A DNA stretch of 64,000 bases, taken from contig NZ_QMFB01000036.1 of NCBI RefSeq assembly GCF_003285015.1, positions 1 to 64,000 of the forward strand, in the 5' to 3' direction. A model generated the notes under the pieces. That model ran no database searches, was not told the DNA's origin, and saw only the letters and a program-made list of their open reading frames with translations. Source of the stretch: Paenibacillus contaminans (GTDB lineage: Bacteria; Bacillota; Bacilli; Paenibacillales; NBRC-103111). A program made the translations under genes and the position numbers. Below are positions 1-9,478 of the stretch, piece by piece; position 1 is the first letter of the stretch; the number at the start of each line of letters is the position of its first letter.

Positions 1-2
1 AC

Positions 3-3000
3 GCGGGTACGAACACCGTCACGGTTGTTGTAACAGCGCAGGACGGCACGACGAAAACGTACACGATCACGGTAACGCGAGCGAAGTCGAGCAATGCGGA
101 TTTGAGCGCGCTGACGCTGAGCGCAGGAGCGCTGGATCCGGTCTTCGCATCCGGAACGGAAAGCTACACGGTGAGCGTCGGCAACGCAGTTACGAGCATC
201 GACGTGACGCCGACGGTTGCGGACTCGACGGCTACAGTGACAGTGAACAATGACACTATCAATTCAGGCAGTCCGAAGAATGTAACGCTGAACGCGGGTA
301 CGAACACCGTCACGGTTGTTGTAACAGCGCAGGACGGCACGACGAAAACGTACACGATTACGGTGACGCGAGCGAAGTCGAGCAATGCGGATTTGAGCGC
401 GCTGACGTTAAGCGATGGAACGCTGGATCCGGTCTTCGCAGCCGGAACGGAAAGCTACACGGCGAGCGTCGGCAACGCGATTACAAGCATCGATGTAACG
501 CCGACGGTAGCGGATTCGACGGCTACAGTGAAAGTGAACAATGACACCATCACTTCAGGCAATGCAAAGAACGTAACGCTGAACGTGGGTGCGAACACCG
601 TCACGGTTGTAGTAATGGCGCAGGACGGCACCACGACTAAGACGTACACGATCACAGTGACGAGAGCGAAGTCGAGCAATGCGGACTTGGGCGCGCTGGC
701 GCTAAGCGCGGGAACGCTGGATCCGGTCTTCGCAGCCGGAACGGAAAGCTACACGGCAAGCGTCGGCAATGCGGTTACGAGCATCGACGTAACGCCGACC
801 GTGGCGGACTCGACTGCAAAGGTGACGGTGAATAACGACCCTGTCGCTTCGGGCAGCGCGAAGAACGTAACGCTGAATGTGGGTGATAACATCGTCACGG
901 TTGTAGTAAAAGCGCAGGACGGCATGACAACGAAGACGTACACGATCACGGTGACGCGAGCGAAGTCGAGTAATGCGGACTTGAGCGCGCTGACGATAAG
1001 TGAGGGAACGTTGACGCCTGGATTTACAACAGGCGATGTCAGCTATACGGCAAGCGTCGGCAATGCGGTGACGAGCATCGACGTAACGTCGACCGTTGCG
1101 GATGCAACTGCGACAGTGACGGTGAATGATGACCCTGTCACTTCGGGTAGCGTGAAGAGCGTAACGCTGGATGTGGGTACGAACACCATTAAGGTAGTAG
1201 TGACAGCGCAGGACGGCACGACAGCGAAAACATACACGATTATGGTAACAAGAGCGAAGTCGAGCAATGCGGACTTGAGCGCGCTGACGTTAAGCGATGG
1301 AACGCTGAATCCGGTATTTTCCGCCGGCAATGGCAGTTACACAGCGAGCGTCGGCAATGAAGTGACGAGCATCGACGTGACGCCGACCGTAGCGGACTCG
1401 ACTGCAACAGTGACGTTGAATGATGACCCGGTTGCTTCGGGCAGTTCGAAAAACGTAACGCTGAACGTAGGTACGAACACCGTCACGGTGGTTGTAACGG
1501 CACAAAACGGCACGACGAAGACGTACACGATCACGGTGACGCGAGCGAAGTCGAGCAACGCGGATCTGAGCGCGCTGATGCTGAGTGCGGGAACGTTGAC
1601 GCCAGTATTTAATGCCGGTAATGAGATCTATACGGCCAGCGTCGGTTTTGACGTGACGAGCGTAAATGTGACCCCGATCGCAGCCAATACTGCGGCTGTA
1701 ATTGAAGTTAACGAAAAGCCGGTCGTATCGGGCCATGCGGAGAATGTAACGCTTGACGTAGGCGCCAACGCGATCAAGATTAATATGACTTCCGAGGACG
1801 GCGCGACGACGAAAACGTATAACCTGATTGTCACGCGTCTATCCAACAATACAAGCTTAAACGAGCTGATTCTTACGCTAGGGGAACAGAACATAGCGGT
1901 GACAGGCGATAACTATTCGACTTCCATCACTAATGCGGTTTATAGCGCGACGGTTACCGCTTCCGTTTACGACGCGAATTCGTCTTTGCAAATCAACGGA
2001 GTGACCGTGGCAAGCGGATCGAGCAGCGATATTCAACTCGCCGAAGGGCCGAATACGATCGTAGTTAAGGTTACGGCTCAAGATCTAAGCGTCAAAGAAT
2101 ACGCAATAACGGTAACGCGTTTCGGGAATGCCGAGCTTAGCGGGCTGGCCGTGAGCGGCGTAGCCTTAACGCCTCCGTTCAATCTGAATACGCTGACTTA
2201 TACGGGAAGTGTTTCTTATGACGTATCCTCTGTGACGGTGACGGCTTCGGTTTACGACCCGAATGCCAAACTAACGATTAACGGCATTGAAGGAAATACG
2301 AATCAAGCAAGCTTGCCGATAAGCTTGGCAGTAGGTAATAACGACATTGAAATCCTGGTAACGCCGACGCACGGAACGCCGCAGAAGTATACGATTACGA
2401 TCTCCCGGGCTCCTTCGAATATGACAAGCCTGCTCGGACTGAGTATTAACAATGGTAACGTAAAGGTCGACAAAGCGGCTGACGAAAAAAGCTACTCCGC
2501 TACCGTCAGCAATTCCGTTTTGGGCATTACCGTGAAGCCTCAGCCGACGGATCCCGACGCTATCGTCAGGGTAAACGGAGCGGCGCTGAGTCCGGACGGA
2601 AACTCGGCAACCATTGCGCTGAATACCGGTATCAATGAGATTTCCATTTCCGTAACGGCTCCGGACGGTTCGGTTCAGGCCTATAAGCTTTTCGTGACCC
2701 GCCTTGAAGCGGCGACTCCGCCGGTCATCGTGACGCCTGACCCGCCGGCCGCCACGGTTCCCGATAAAGTAAAGATCGACGGAGGGGACGGTACGAACAA
2801 TATCTCCATTGAAGTCGTTCGTGAACGGACGCCGGATGGACGGGTTATCGACAAGGTTACTGTGACGCCCGAATTGATAAAAGATTTGTTCGAAGCCGTT
2901 CCAGGCGGCGTTCAAAACATAATCAGACTTGTCATTCCGAAAATTCCCGAAGGAAGCAGCGAGTTCAGTTTTTCGTTTCCGACGAGTGCGATGGAGGCTA

Positions 3001-4100
3001 TGAGCGAGTACGGCTCTATACTTCGCATCCAAATGGATGACATTCAAATCAATATTCCGAAAGAAACGATTGCAACTAACGTACAGTGGGGAGAAGGCAT
3101 GTATTTCCGTTTCATCCCCATGGCGACGGAAGCCGTGAAGCAGGAGACGGTGAACCGGGTCATGACTTCGCAAGTCGTAACGGAAGCGGCCAGAGGAGGC
3201 ATAGCCGTACTTCACGGTACTCCGATGACGATCGAGTCGAACGTCATGAACAAAGAAACAAAAATGACGTTCTCTCTCAAAGGCGCCGCCATTCCTGCGG
3301 ATCCGCTGGAGCGTGAAGCATTCTTGGCTTCGCTGGGCGTTTATATCGAACATAGCGACGGGGAAAAAGTTCTGAAGAAAGGGCAGATCGAATACGATGG
3401 CCAGGGGAATCCCGTAGGTATCGAAATTGTTGTCACGAAGTTCAGTACATTTACGGTAATCGAGGTTCAGAAGAAGCAGGTCGGAACCGATACGTATAAA
3501 AGCTGGATCGACGGCTATCCGGACGGAACATTTAAACCGCAGCGGCTCATTACGCGCGCGGAAGTAGCGAGTATTCTTGCGAGAGTACTTTCCGATCCCG
3601 GCCGGAATAACGGCTCGCAATCGTTCAGCGATGTTTCCGAAAGCCACTGGGCGGCGTCCGCCATCCAAAAAGCTCAAGCTGCGGGTTGGATTAGCGGTTA
3701 CCCGGACGGATCGTTCAAGCCGGATGCGCCGATTACGAGAGCCGAGCTCGCCGTCATTTTTGCAAGACTGAATAAGCTGGAAGCGGCTGCGGGCAGTGTA
3801 TTCTTCACGGACACGCAAGATCATTGGGCCGCCGGTTTCATCCAAGCCGCCAAAGCTGCAGGATTGCTCGCAGGTTACGAGGACGGTTCCTTCCGTCCGG
3901 ATCGCCAGCTGACGCGTGCAGAAGCGGTTAAGGCATTGAATACGCTGTTGAAACGACCAACGCCGGAGTTTGGGAAAGACGTATGGATGGATGTGACGAA
4001 ACAGGAGTGGTTTTGGGCGGACGTTCAATCCGCTTCCGCATCCTTCAACATGATTCGTTATGAGGACGGCAGCAGTTTTACCAGTATGATTTCTGAATAA
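3..4100 (+). CDS. Cadherin-like beta-sandwich repeat surface protein with three C-terminal SLH domains (5' partial)
   Basis: The reading frame is open from the first bases of the window, so the N-terminus and signal peptide lie upstream; about 1,365 residues are visible. Nine full repeats of about 93-98 residues and one partial repeat fill bases 3-2700. Each ends in a TYTITVTR-like strand and resembles the bacterial cadherin-like beta-sandwich domain (Cadherin-like_bact family). Repeats up to base 1550 are nearly identical in DNA; those after base 1840 have diverged. A unique linker (2700-3480) is followed by three SLH domains (3490-3600, 3620-3770, 3800-3950) carrying the GYPDGTFKP / ITRAE signature. 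SLH domains bind pyruvylated secondary cell-wall polymer, so this is most likely a cell-surface adhesin or S-layer-associated protein (inference). A strong terminator follows directly. Confidence 0.9.
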   Translation, partial: AGTNTVTVVVTAQDGTTKTYTITVTRAKSSNADLSALTLSAGALDPVFASGTESYTVSVGNAVTSIDVTPTVADSTATVTVNNDTINSGSPKNVTLNAGTNTVTVVVTAQDGTTKTYTITVTRAKSSNADLSALTLSDGTLDPVFAAGTESYTASVGNAITSIDVTPTVADSTATVKVNNDTITSGNAKNVTLNVGANTVTVVVMAQDGTTTKTYTITVTRAKSSNADLGALALSAGTLDPVFAAGTESYTASVGNAVTSIDVTPTVADSTAKVTVNNDPVASGSAKNVTLNVGDNIVTVVVKAQDGMTTKTYTITVTRAKSSNADLSALTISEGTLTPGFTTGDVSYTASVGNAVTSIDVTSTVADATATVTVNDDPVTSGSVKSVTLDVGTNTIKVVVTAQDGTTAKTYTIMVTRAKSSNADLSALTLSDGTLNPVFSAGNGSYTASVGNEVTSIDVTPTVADSTATVTLNDDPVASGSSKNVTLNVGTNTVTVVVTAQNGTTKTYTITVTRAKSSNADLSALMLSAGTLTPVFNAGNEIYTASVGFDVTSVNVTPIAANTAAVIEVNEKPVVSGHAENVTLDVGANAIKINMTSEDGATTKTYNLIVTRLSNNTSLNELILTLGEQNIAVTGDNYSTSITNAVYSATVTASVYDANSSLQINGVTVASGSSSDIQLAEGPNTIVVKVTAQDLSVKEYAITVTRFGNAELSGLAVSGVALTPPFNLNTLTYTGSVSYDVSSVTVTASVYDPNAKLTINGIEGNTNQASLPISLAVGNNDIEILVTPTHGTPQKYTITISRAPSNMTSLLGLSINNGNVKVDKAADEKSYSATVSNSVLGITVKPQPTDPDAIVRVNGAALSPDGNSATIALNTGINEISISVTAPDGSVQAYKLFVTRLEAATPPVIVTPDPPAATVPDKVKIDGGDGTNNISIEVVRERTPDGRVIDKVTVTPELIKDLFEAVPGGVQNIIRLVIPKIPEGSSEFSFSFPTSAMEAMSEYGSILRIQMDDIQINIPKETIATNVQWGEGMYFRFIPMATEAVKQETVNRVMTSQVVTEAARGGIAVLHGTPMTIESNVMNKETKMTFSLKGAAIPADPLEREAFLASLGVYIEHSDGEKVLKKGQIEYDGQGNPVGIEIVVTKFSTFTVIEVQKKQVGTDTYKSWIDGYPDGTFKPQRLITRAEVASILARVLSDPGRNNGSQSFSDVSESHWAASAIQKAQAAGWISGYPDGSFKPDAPITRAELAVIFARLNKLEAAAGSVFFTDTQDHWAAGFIQAAKAAGLLAGYEDGSFRPDRQLTRAEAVKALNTLLKRPTPEFGKDVWMDVTKQEWFWADVQSASASFNMIRYEDGSSFTSMISE
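88..1850 (+). repeat. In-gene tandem repeat, period about 290-297 bp
   Basis: Units start with TCGAGCAATGCGGA-type sequence near 88, 379, 673, 970, 1260 and 1550, encoding SSNADLSAL. Adjacent units are nearly identical over long stretches, which suggests recent duplication or gene conversion. A short-read assembly could have collapsed copies here. Confidence 0.92.
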
Positions 4101-4124
4101 CAGAGCGCGAAACTGAAAAGAAAA

Positions 4125-4155
4125 ACCTGCTGGGCAGCGGCTCAGCAGGTTTTTT
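4125..4155 (+). terminator. Intrinsic terminator after the SLH protein
   Basis: The ACCTGCTG arm pairs with CAGCAGGT across a 10-nt loop and is followed by a run of T. It lies 25 bp after the stop codon. Confidence 0.88.
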
Positions 4156-4236
4156 GTTCGTTTGGCGGCGAATTTCGCTGAAAGCAGCAGGTGTCGAGCC
4201 CATGTTAGCCTACTATCATCAGCTAAGCCCACTCCC

Positions 4237-5199
4237 TCAAAAAGTAAAACAAATTTGCTCCGGAGCCGGGTTGGCGACGGCTTTAACGGCGGTCGTTTTA
4301 TGCCGCTCCTGAAAAGCCTCATGATCCGTGAGCCGATAACGGGACAGCAGAGCTTTGACGGTTTCTTTCACTTTTGCGCGGTATTCGGACGGCGGATAAC
4401 CGGAGCCGTGATACATATTGCCGTAGGCGGCAGCCAGATGCTCGTCGTATTGGCGCAGGGCGCCGAAAAACCACAGCTTCACTTCGGGCGTACTCAATCG
4501 CATGACCGAGGACATGACGAACTGGGACCGGCAGCTTGCCGCTTGCGCCAACAGCTCCTCCAGATCTTCGGGCCGATCGGTTATATAAGGCATGACGGGA
4601 GCCAAAAAGACGCCCGCCGGAATTCCTTCCTCAGCCAGATGCCGAACCGCCTCCAATCTTTTCTCGGGAGCGGGAGTAGAAGGCTCAAACGCTTTCCAAA
4701 CGGTCTTATTTAGCGTGTTGACGCTCAGGTTGACCGATATTAACCTCATCCGCTTAAGCAGGTCGAGATCCCGTAAAATCAAAGGAGAGCGCGTTGTAAT
4801 GGTGGTCGGAACCTGGAATTCGGCCAGCACCTCCAAACAGCCGAGCGTGAGCTGCTCTAAAGCTTCCCTCGGCTGATAAGGATCGGTCGCCGTACCGATC
4901 GCAACGCGGCCGATGCCGTCCAGTCCTTTTTTGGAGCGGGCCCTCTTAAGAAGCTGCTCGCGCAGGACCGCAGGTGCGTCACTTTTGACGAAAATATGGT
5001 TTTGAAACGCATCGTCCGCTTGTTCGCCGAGAAAAGAATGCGTGGAACGGGCGTAACAAAAGCTGCAGCCGTGCATACAGCCGCGGTATGGATTGATTGA
5101 CCATTCGAATGGCATGGAAGGCGCTTTGACAGCATTTAGCACGGATTTGATTTGTACCTTTTCGTAGCGGATATGCCGCTTCGGTTTCACGAAAATCAC
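4237..5199 (-). CDS. SPL-like (Rv2578c-type) radical SAM protein
   Basis: This 320-residue protein carries the radical SAM CxxxCxxC motif at C41-C45-C48 inside the segment CMHGCSFCYAR. The context NPYRGCMHGCSFCYAR is typical of the SPL-like radical SAM family, which is related to spore photoproduct lyase but is mostly uncharacterised. Length is normal for the family. It would bind a [4Fe-4S] cluster and cleave S-adenosylmethionine; the substrate is unknown. It is a single gene convergent with the SLH-protein gene and divergent from the aminopeptidase. It is not spore photoproduct lyase itself: the chain is shorter and the surrounding motifs differ. Confidence 0.85.
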   Translation of the reverse strand: MIFVKPKRHIRYEKVQIKSVLNAVKAPSMPFEWSINPYRGCMHGCSFCYARSTHSFLGEQADDAFQNHIFVKSDAPAVLREQLLKRARSKKGLDGIGRVAIGTATDPYQPREALEQLTLGCLEVLAEFQVPTTITTRSPLILRDLDLLKRMRLISVNLSVNTLNKTVWKAFEPSTPAPEKRLEAVRHLAEEGIPAGVFLAPVMPYITDRPEDLEELLAQAASCRSQFVMSSVMRLSTPEVKLWFFGALRQYDEHLAAAYGNMYHGSGYPPSEYRAKVKETVKALLSRYRLTDHEAFQERHKTTAVKAVANPAPEQICFTF

Positions 5200-5306
5200 C
5201 GCCGTTATACGAATGTATGTTCTTGTTTAGACGAGTGTATCATAACGCTCGATCGCTCACAACATGGGAAAACTGGCAAAATAACAATCGTAAACGAAGG
5301 ACATTT

Positions 5307-5334
5307 TTGTCCTGCCGCCGAAATAGGTTACAAT
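5307..5334 (+). promoter_or_regulatory. Sigma-A-type promoter of the M29 aminopeptidase
   Basis: TTGTCC (5307-5312), a 16-bp spacer and TACAAT (5329-5334), followed by AAGGAGA just before the ATG at 5371. Confidence 0.6.
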
Positions 5335-5370
5335 AAGAAAGCAAACACACATGTATAAGGAGACTCGAAT

Positions 5371-6603
5371 ATGACCACTTTTGAACAGAAACTAGAGCAA
5401 TATGCCGAGCTGATCGTCAAGGTTGGCGTCAACGTTCAGCAAGGGCAGCAGGTATTCGTCACCGGCTCGATCGAAATGGCTCCTCTTGTGCGTCTTGTGG
5501 CAGGCAAATCGTACGAGGCTGGAGCAAGCAACGTTCACGTTGACTGGACGGACGAGTCGCTTTCGCGCTTGAAGTACGAGAAGGCGTCGGACGAGTTTTT
5601 TACAAAGTTTCCGGAATGGGAAGCGGACAAAAGACATTCGTTCGTCGATGCAGGAGCTGCGTTCATCGCGATCATTTCCCCGAACCCGGATTTGCTGAAG
5701 GGCATCGATCCGCAGCGGATCGGCAATTTTCAGAAGGCGTCCGGCCAAGCGCTTGAAAAATACCGCAGAGCGGTTCAATCGGACAAAGTCAGCTGGACGG
5801 TTGTCGCGGCTTCGACTAAGGGATGGGCGACGAAGGTTTTCCCGCAGGACAGCGAGGACAGTGCGGTGGAGAAGCTGTGGAACGCCATTTTCGACTCGGT
5901 TCGCCTGAACACGGACAATCCGGTTCAAGCGTGGGATCAGCACAACGCCACTCTACATAAGAAAGTCGATGTTTTGAACGGGAAGCATTTTCATAAGCTG
6001 CGCTACACGGCTCCGGGTACGGAGCTTACGATCGAATTGCCCGAGAAGCATATCTGGGTAGGGGCGGGAAGCACAAGCGTCGACGGCGTTCCTTTCATGG
6101 CGAACATGCCGACGGAGGAAGTGTTTACGGTTCCTTACCGGAACGGCGTCAACGGCTATGTGACCAGCACGAAGCCGCTCAGCTACGGCGGAAATATTAT
6201 CGACAACTTCAAAATTACGTTCGAGAACGGCCGCATCGTGAAGGTGGAAGCCGAGCAGGGGCAAGAGATTTTGCAGCGTCTCGTCGATACGGACGAAGGC
6301 TCTCATTACTTGGGCGAAGTTGCGCTCGTCCCGCATGAGTCCCCGATTTCGCAATCGAACATTTTGTTCTACAACACGCTGTTTGATGAAAATGCGTCCA
6401 ACCATTTGGCGATCGGCAGCGGCTACGCGTTCAATGTGGAAGGCGGCAAAACGATGTCGCCCGAGGAGCTCGTCGAGAATGGCGTCAACAGCAGCATCAC
6501 ACACGTCGACTTCATGATCGGCTCCGCCGAAATGGATATCGACGGCGTCTACAAGGATGGCACGACGGAGCCCGTGTTCCGCAAAGGAAACTGGGCGATC
6601 TAA
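5371..6603 (+). CDS. M29-family metallo-aminopeptidase (AmpS/PepS type)
   Basis: At 410 residues it has the usual length of M29 leucyl/aminopeptidases, cytoplasmic enzymes that use two metal ions to remove N-terminal residues from peptides. The C-terminal half holds the family's metal-binding segments: FENGRIVKVEAEQGQE, the LGEVALVPHESPIS stretch, the NHLAIG segment, and THVDFMIGSAEMDIDG near the end. An AAGGAG Shine-Dalgarno sits about 8 bp before the ATG. It is monocistronic, with its own promoter and a strong terminator. The role is general peptide turnover (inference from the family). Confidence 0.92.
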   Translation: MTTFEQKLEQYAELIVKVGVNVQQGQQVFVTGSIEMAPLVRLVAGKSYEAGASNVHVDWTDESLSRLKYEKASDEFFTKFPEWEADKRHSFVDAGAAFIAIISPNPDLLKGIDPQRIGNFQKASGQALEKYRRAVQSDKVSWTVVAASTKGWATKVFPQDSEDSAVEKLWNAIFDSVRLNTDNPVQAWDQHNATLHKKVDVLNGKHFHKLRYTAPGTELTIELPEKHIWVGAGSTSVDGVPFMANMPTEEVFTVPYRNGVNGYVTSTKPLSYGGNIIDNFKITFENGRIVKVEAEQGQEILQRLVDTDEGSHYLGEVALVPHESPISQSNILFYNTLFDENASNHLAIGSGYAFNVEGGKTMSPEELVENGVNSSITHVDFMIGSAEMDIDGVYKDGTTEPVFRKGNWAI

Positions 6604-6611
6604 TGATGAGC

Positions 6612-6652
6612 GGATACCCTGCGATGAAGTCGCATGCGGTATCCTTTTTTTT
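6612..6652 (+). terminator. Intrinsic terminator after the aminopeptidase
   Basis: GGATACC pairs with GGTATCC, with an inner TGCGA/TCGCA stem, followed by eight T. Confidence 0.9.
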
Positions 6653-6666
6653 GGCTTAAATCGTAT

Positions 6667-6697
6667 TTGAACCTCCAGTTACTGGAGATAGTAAAAT
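6667..6697 (+). promoter_or_regulatory. MerR-type promoter with 19-bp spacer and palindromic operator
   Basis: The -35 TTGAAC (6667-6672) and -10 TAAAAT (6692-6697) are separated by exactly 19 bp, the over-long spacing typical of MerR-activated promoters. Inside the spacer lies the perfect palindrome CTCCAGTTACTGGAG (6673-6687; 7-bp arms around one T). This is the classical arrangement in which a MerR dimer untwists the promoter. It points to autoregulation of the downstream merR-family gene. Confidence 0.85.
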
Positions 6698-6718
6698 AAC
6701 GTATCGGAGGTGAAAGGT

Positions 6719-7750
6719 TTGCATTCAAACAGCGGCACGGATTTGCAGAAGTTTCCTGTTTCTGATTCTAGAACGGAGGTTGGAACCTTTACGATCGGGG
6801 AAGTAGCCAAAATGATTGGGTCTAAGGTCAGAACCGTCCGTTACTACGATGAGATCGGATTAGTAAAGCCTACTAGTTATACAGAGGGGGGGCATCGATT
6901 ATATACGACCGAAGATATATGGCGTTTAGAGCTGACAACAACCTTGCGTTATCTGGATTTTGGCATTGATGAAATAAGCCAGCTGATTTCCGGGGAATTA
7001 CCCGTTGACAAAGCGCTCGACTGGCAGATCGAATCGCTTACGACGCAGGTTAGCGCGCTTACAAATATGATTTCGATTTTGCGTCAAGCGAAGCGGCACC
7101 AAGGGGATTCCTTGCGCTATATGTACGATCTCATTCATGAAAAAGCATTAAATATCGAAAAACGTAAACAGTTCATTTCCGAGAAAGTAGAGGCCTCTCA
7201 TATTTTTGACGGGATTCCTTCAGAATGGAGAGATCCTATGTTATATTTTTTCAATAAATACATTATCAATCAAGAAAAAATATCCGCTAAACAAACAGCC
7301 GCTTGGAATGAGCTGCAAGAACTCATAAGCAATCCCAAATTTATGAAGGATTTGAAAAACATTGAGTTTTTCTTCGTTCATATGGATCATCAGCCTCGTT
7401 ATGATGCTGCCATATGGGTCAGAAAGCTTGAGGATATTCACGACCGATTGAACCAAGCTTTGGAGAAAAAACGGGCTGCCGACAGTCCTTATGTACAGGC
7501 CATTGTCGAGGAAATGATCATGCTGTATGCGAATTCAAAGCAAGCTTTCAATAAAGAGGATTTTCTCCGCTCCTTTGCCGAGTATGCCCAGAAAACCAGA
7601 ACACCGCTTCTCGAACGCTGCAATACGTTATGTTCCATTATAAGTCCACACTTCAACCTGCTTTCAAAGGGAAACCTCGTGCTTTTTCAAAGCTTGCAAC
7701 GGAAGCTGGAACAGATGGAAAATCAATCATGTGAGCAGCCCAAAGGCTAA
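6719..7750 (+). CDS. MerR-family transcriptional regulator with a large C-terminal effector domain
   Basis: The N-terminal MerR winged helix (TIGEVAKMIGSKVRTVRYYDEIGLV, then GGHRLYT) is followed by a coiled-coil dimerisation helix and about 220 residues of mostly helical C-terminal domain I cannot assign. At 343 residues it is much longer than metal-sensing MerR proteins, which suggests an organic ligand (inference). I chose the TTG at 6719. The in-frame GTG at 6710 overlaps the Shine-Dalgarno GGAGGTG (6706-6712), which sits 6 bp before the TTG. The gene lies behind its own MerR-type promoter. No obvious target gene follows on the same strand; the divergent-ended hydrolase next door is transcribed towards it. 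Confidence 0.85.
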   Translation: MHSNSGTDLQKFPVSDSRTEVGTFTIGEVAKMIGSKVRTVRYYDEIGLVKPTSYTEGGHRLYTTEDIWRLELTTTLRYLDFGIDEISQLISGELPVDKALDWQIESLTTQVSALTNMISILRQAKRHQGDSLRYMYDLIHEKALNIEKRKQFISEKVEASHIFDGIPSEWRDPMLYFFNKYIINQEKISAKQTAAWNELQELISNPKFMKDLKNIEFFFVHMDHQPRYDAAIWVRKLEDIHDRLNQALEKKRAADSPYVQAIVEEMIMLYANSKQAFNKEDFLRSFAEYAQKTRTPLLERCNTLCSIISPHFNLLSKGNLVLFQSLQRKLEQMENQSCEQPKG

Positions 7751-7770
7751 GGCCTCCGGGCTGTTCGCAT
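7731..7770. terminator. Possible bidirectional hairpin between convergent genes
   Basis: GAGCAGCCC pairs with GGGCTGTTC with one G-U pair between the convergent merR and hydrolase genes. It has no clear T-tract, so the terminator function is uncertain. Confidence 0.35.
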
Positions 7771-7776
7771 GTGGTA

Positions 7777-9213
7777 TCAGCCTTTTTCCAGCGTAAACGC
7801 CGGATGTTCGCCAATATTTTGCTCCAATCGCTTAAATGGCTGCTGCTTTAAATAATGATCGAAGAAATCCTGCGAGTAATCGTTAATAAGGCGGTGAGCT
7901 TTTCGTATATCGACTCCTTCCATCTTTTCATATAGCGGTGAAAACAAATATAAGTCGGAGAAGCCCATATGCTTCATCTCATTAATTTTCATCCAGTAAT
8001 TACCGCCAACGGCTACATGCTTGTACCGCGGCAGCGTTTCCTCTATAAATTTGGCAAACGCCTTATCATCCGTGCTTGTTGCATCTCTTATCGTGTCATC
8101 GGCGCTCATCATCATAAACGGCTTTTTCAGCCCTTCTTCCGGAACCCGCAGTTTGCCGTATAAAACGCCGTCCATATTGATAGCTGCCTTAACTCTGGAA
8201 TCCGTCATTAGCATCTGCGCGCTAGTCGCCCCGCCAAAGGAATGGCCAAACATCCCCACATTGTTCATATCCATTCGACCTGTAAAACGGCGGTCCGGAT
8301 CATTCCCCGCCAGCTTCTCCACTTGGTCCAGCACAAACTTGGCATCCGCCACCCAGCCTTCATTAGCTTTATCCAAGTAGGCGATGGAGCTGGTATCTTG
8401 CGGCACATAATTTGCCACACGGCCATTGGAAAAAACGGAAGCTGTGCTGCTGTAAGTGTGATCTATGCCTACCACGATATATCCATGGCTGACTAATTGT
8501 TCGATCTGAAAGGTGTTCTGATTTTTATGTCCGCTAAATCCATGTGAGAAAAGGAGCACCGGATAAGCGGGTTCCCGATTGGAAATTTCCGCATTCTTGA
8601 TGGCATTTGTTTGGACATAACCGAAAGTTGTAAACAGAAACTTCGGCAAATTCAGAACCTGACTATACCCCTCTGCAAAAACATCCGGGTTGGAAATATA
8701 GGAATCCGTCTTTCCCTTAGCCTTCGAATCTGCAGGATACCAGATCTGTATCATTAATTCGCGCTTGTCGCCAGGATCCGGCGTGAGGGTTTCTTCCCGC
8801 CGATCATCCATCCAATCGTAGGTGACGGTGCCGATTTTGTACGGGCCTGTAGGCTTCTCGAAGGTGAATATCGGAAGGATAAGCGGCAGCGCCACGGCCA
8901 CAGATGAATAGATGACCGCTAGCGCTGTCACCGTAACAAGCTTTGCACGGGGCATTTTTTTTGCAGTCCGCTCTACCGGCTCTCCGAGCTTGGACATCGA
9001 TCTGACAGCGAAGATCAAGAGTGGAACTGCCGTCATCGCATAAGCCGGAATCATTTGCCAACGCATTCCTTCAATGACCCCATGCATCAACATGATGATG
9101 GCGGAAACGCCGAAACCAATAAGCAGCCCGCGCTGCGACTTGTTTTTGGCAAATAGGATCCAGCCAACCAGCAAAATATTGATGACAATAAACAACATCT
9201 CAAAAGATCTCAT
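7777..9213 (-). CDS. Membrane-anchored alpha/beta hydrolase (PAF-acetylhydrolase / dienelactone-hydrolase-like)
   Basis: The first 115 or so residues form four hydrophobic helices. The rest is an alpha/beta hydrolase with the oxyanion segment LFSHGFSGHKNQ, the nucleophile elbow GHSFGG (Ser325), a probable acid near D348 and a probable catalytic His415 in EMKHMGF. The pattern matches the platelet-activating-factor acetylhydrolase-like family, esterases that act on lipid or ester substrates; the real substrate is unknown. A GGAGG Shine-Dalgarno precedes the ATG. The catalytic domain probably faces outside, but topology was judged only by eye. It converges with the MerR gene. Confidence 0.82.
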   Translation of the reverse strand: MRSFEMLFIVINILLVGWILFAKNKSQRGLLIGFGVSAIIMLMHGVIEGMRWQMIPAYAMTAVPLLIFAVRSMSKLGEPVERTAKKMPRAKLVTVTALAVIYSSVAVALPLILPIFTFEKPTGPYKIGTVTYDWMDDRREETLTPDPGDKRELMIQIWYPADSKAKGKTDSYISNPDVFAEGYSQVLNLPKFLFTTFGYVQTNAIKNAEISNREPAYPVLLFSHGFSGHKNQNTFQIEQLVSHGYIVVGIDHTYSSTASVFSNGRVANYVPQDTSSIAYLDKANEGWVADAKFVLDQVEKLAGNDPDRRFTGRMDMNNVGMFGHSFGGATSAQMLMTDSRVKAAINMDGVLYGKLRVPEEGLKKPFMMMSADDTIRDATSTDDKAFAKFIEETLPRYKHVAVGGNYWMKINEMKHMGFSDLYLFSPLYEKMEGVDIRKAHRLINDYSQDFFDHYLKQQPFKRLEQNIGEHPAFTLEKG

Positions 9214-9478
9214 AAGAATAAAACCTCCTCGTTTACAATTAGCAACTAGCCGCTTGCTAATTCAAACGATACAATCTCCAGCAGGTGAAGATTCAAGCCT
9301 TATTTTGCGTTTATTATTTATCCGTTCGCAGACCGGCGGTTGTGCCGCGCTCAGCACCATGCATGGAAGACTGCGGCTTGACTTGCAGGCGATCGTTTGG
9401 CTTATAACCATTCTTTCCGGCCCGTTCCGAAGAGGAATCGGTATAATGGAAGAAATGTAAGCTTTAAAGGGAAGTGAA
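9214..9478. other. Divergent intergenic region
   Basis: It separates the hydrolase from kptA. A TATAAT at 9442-9447 could be the kptA -10, but no good -35 lies at the right distance. Nothing else is recognised. Confidence 0.35.

Noticed and set aside
2271..4322. 683-codon open frame on the minus strand across the SLH protein gene
   Set aside because: It is antisense to a repetitive, well-supported gene, has no ribosome-binding site and gives an Arg-rich translation without domains.
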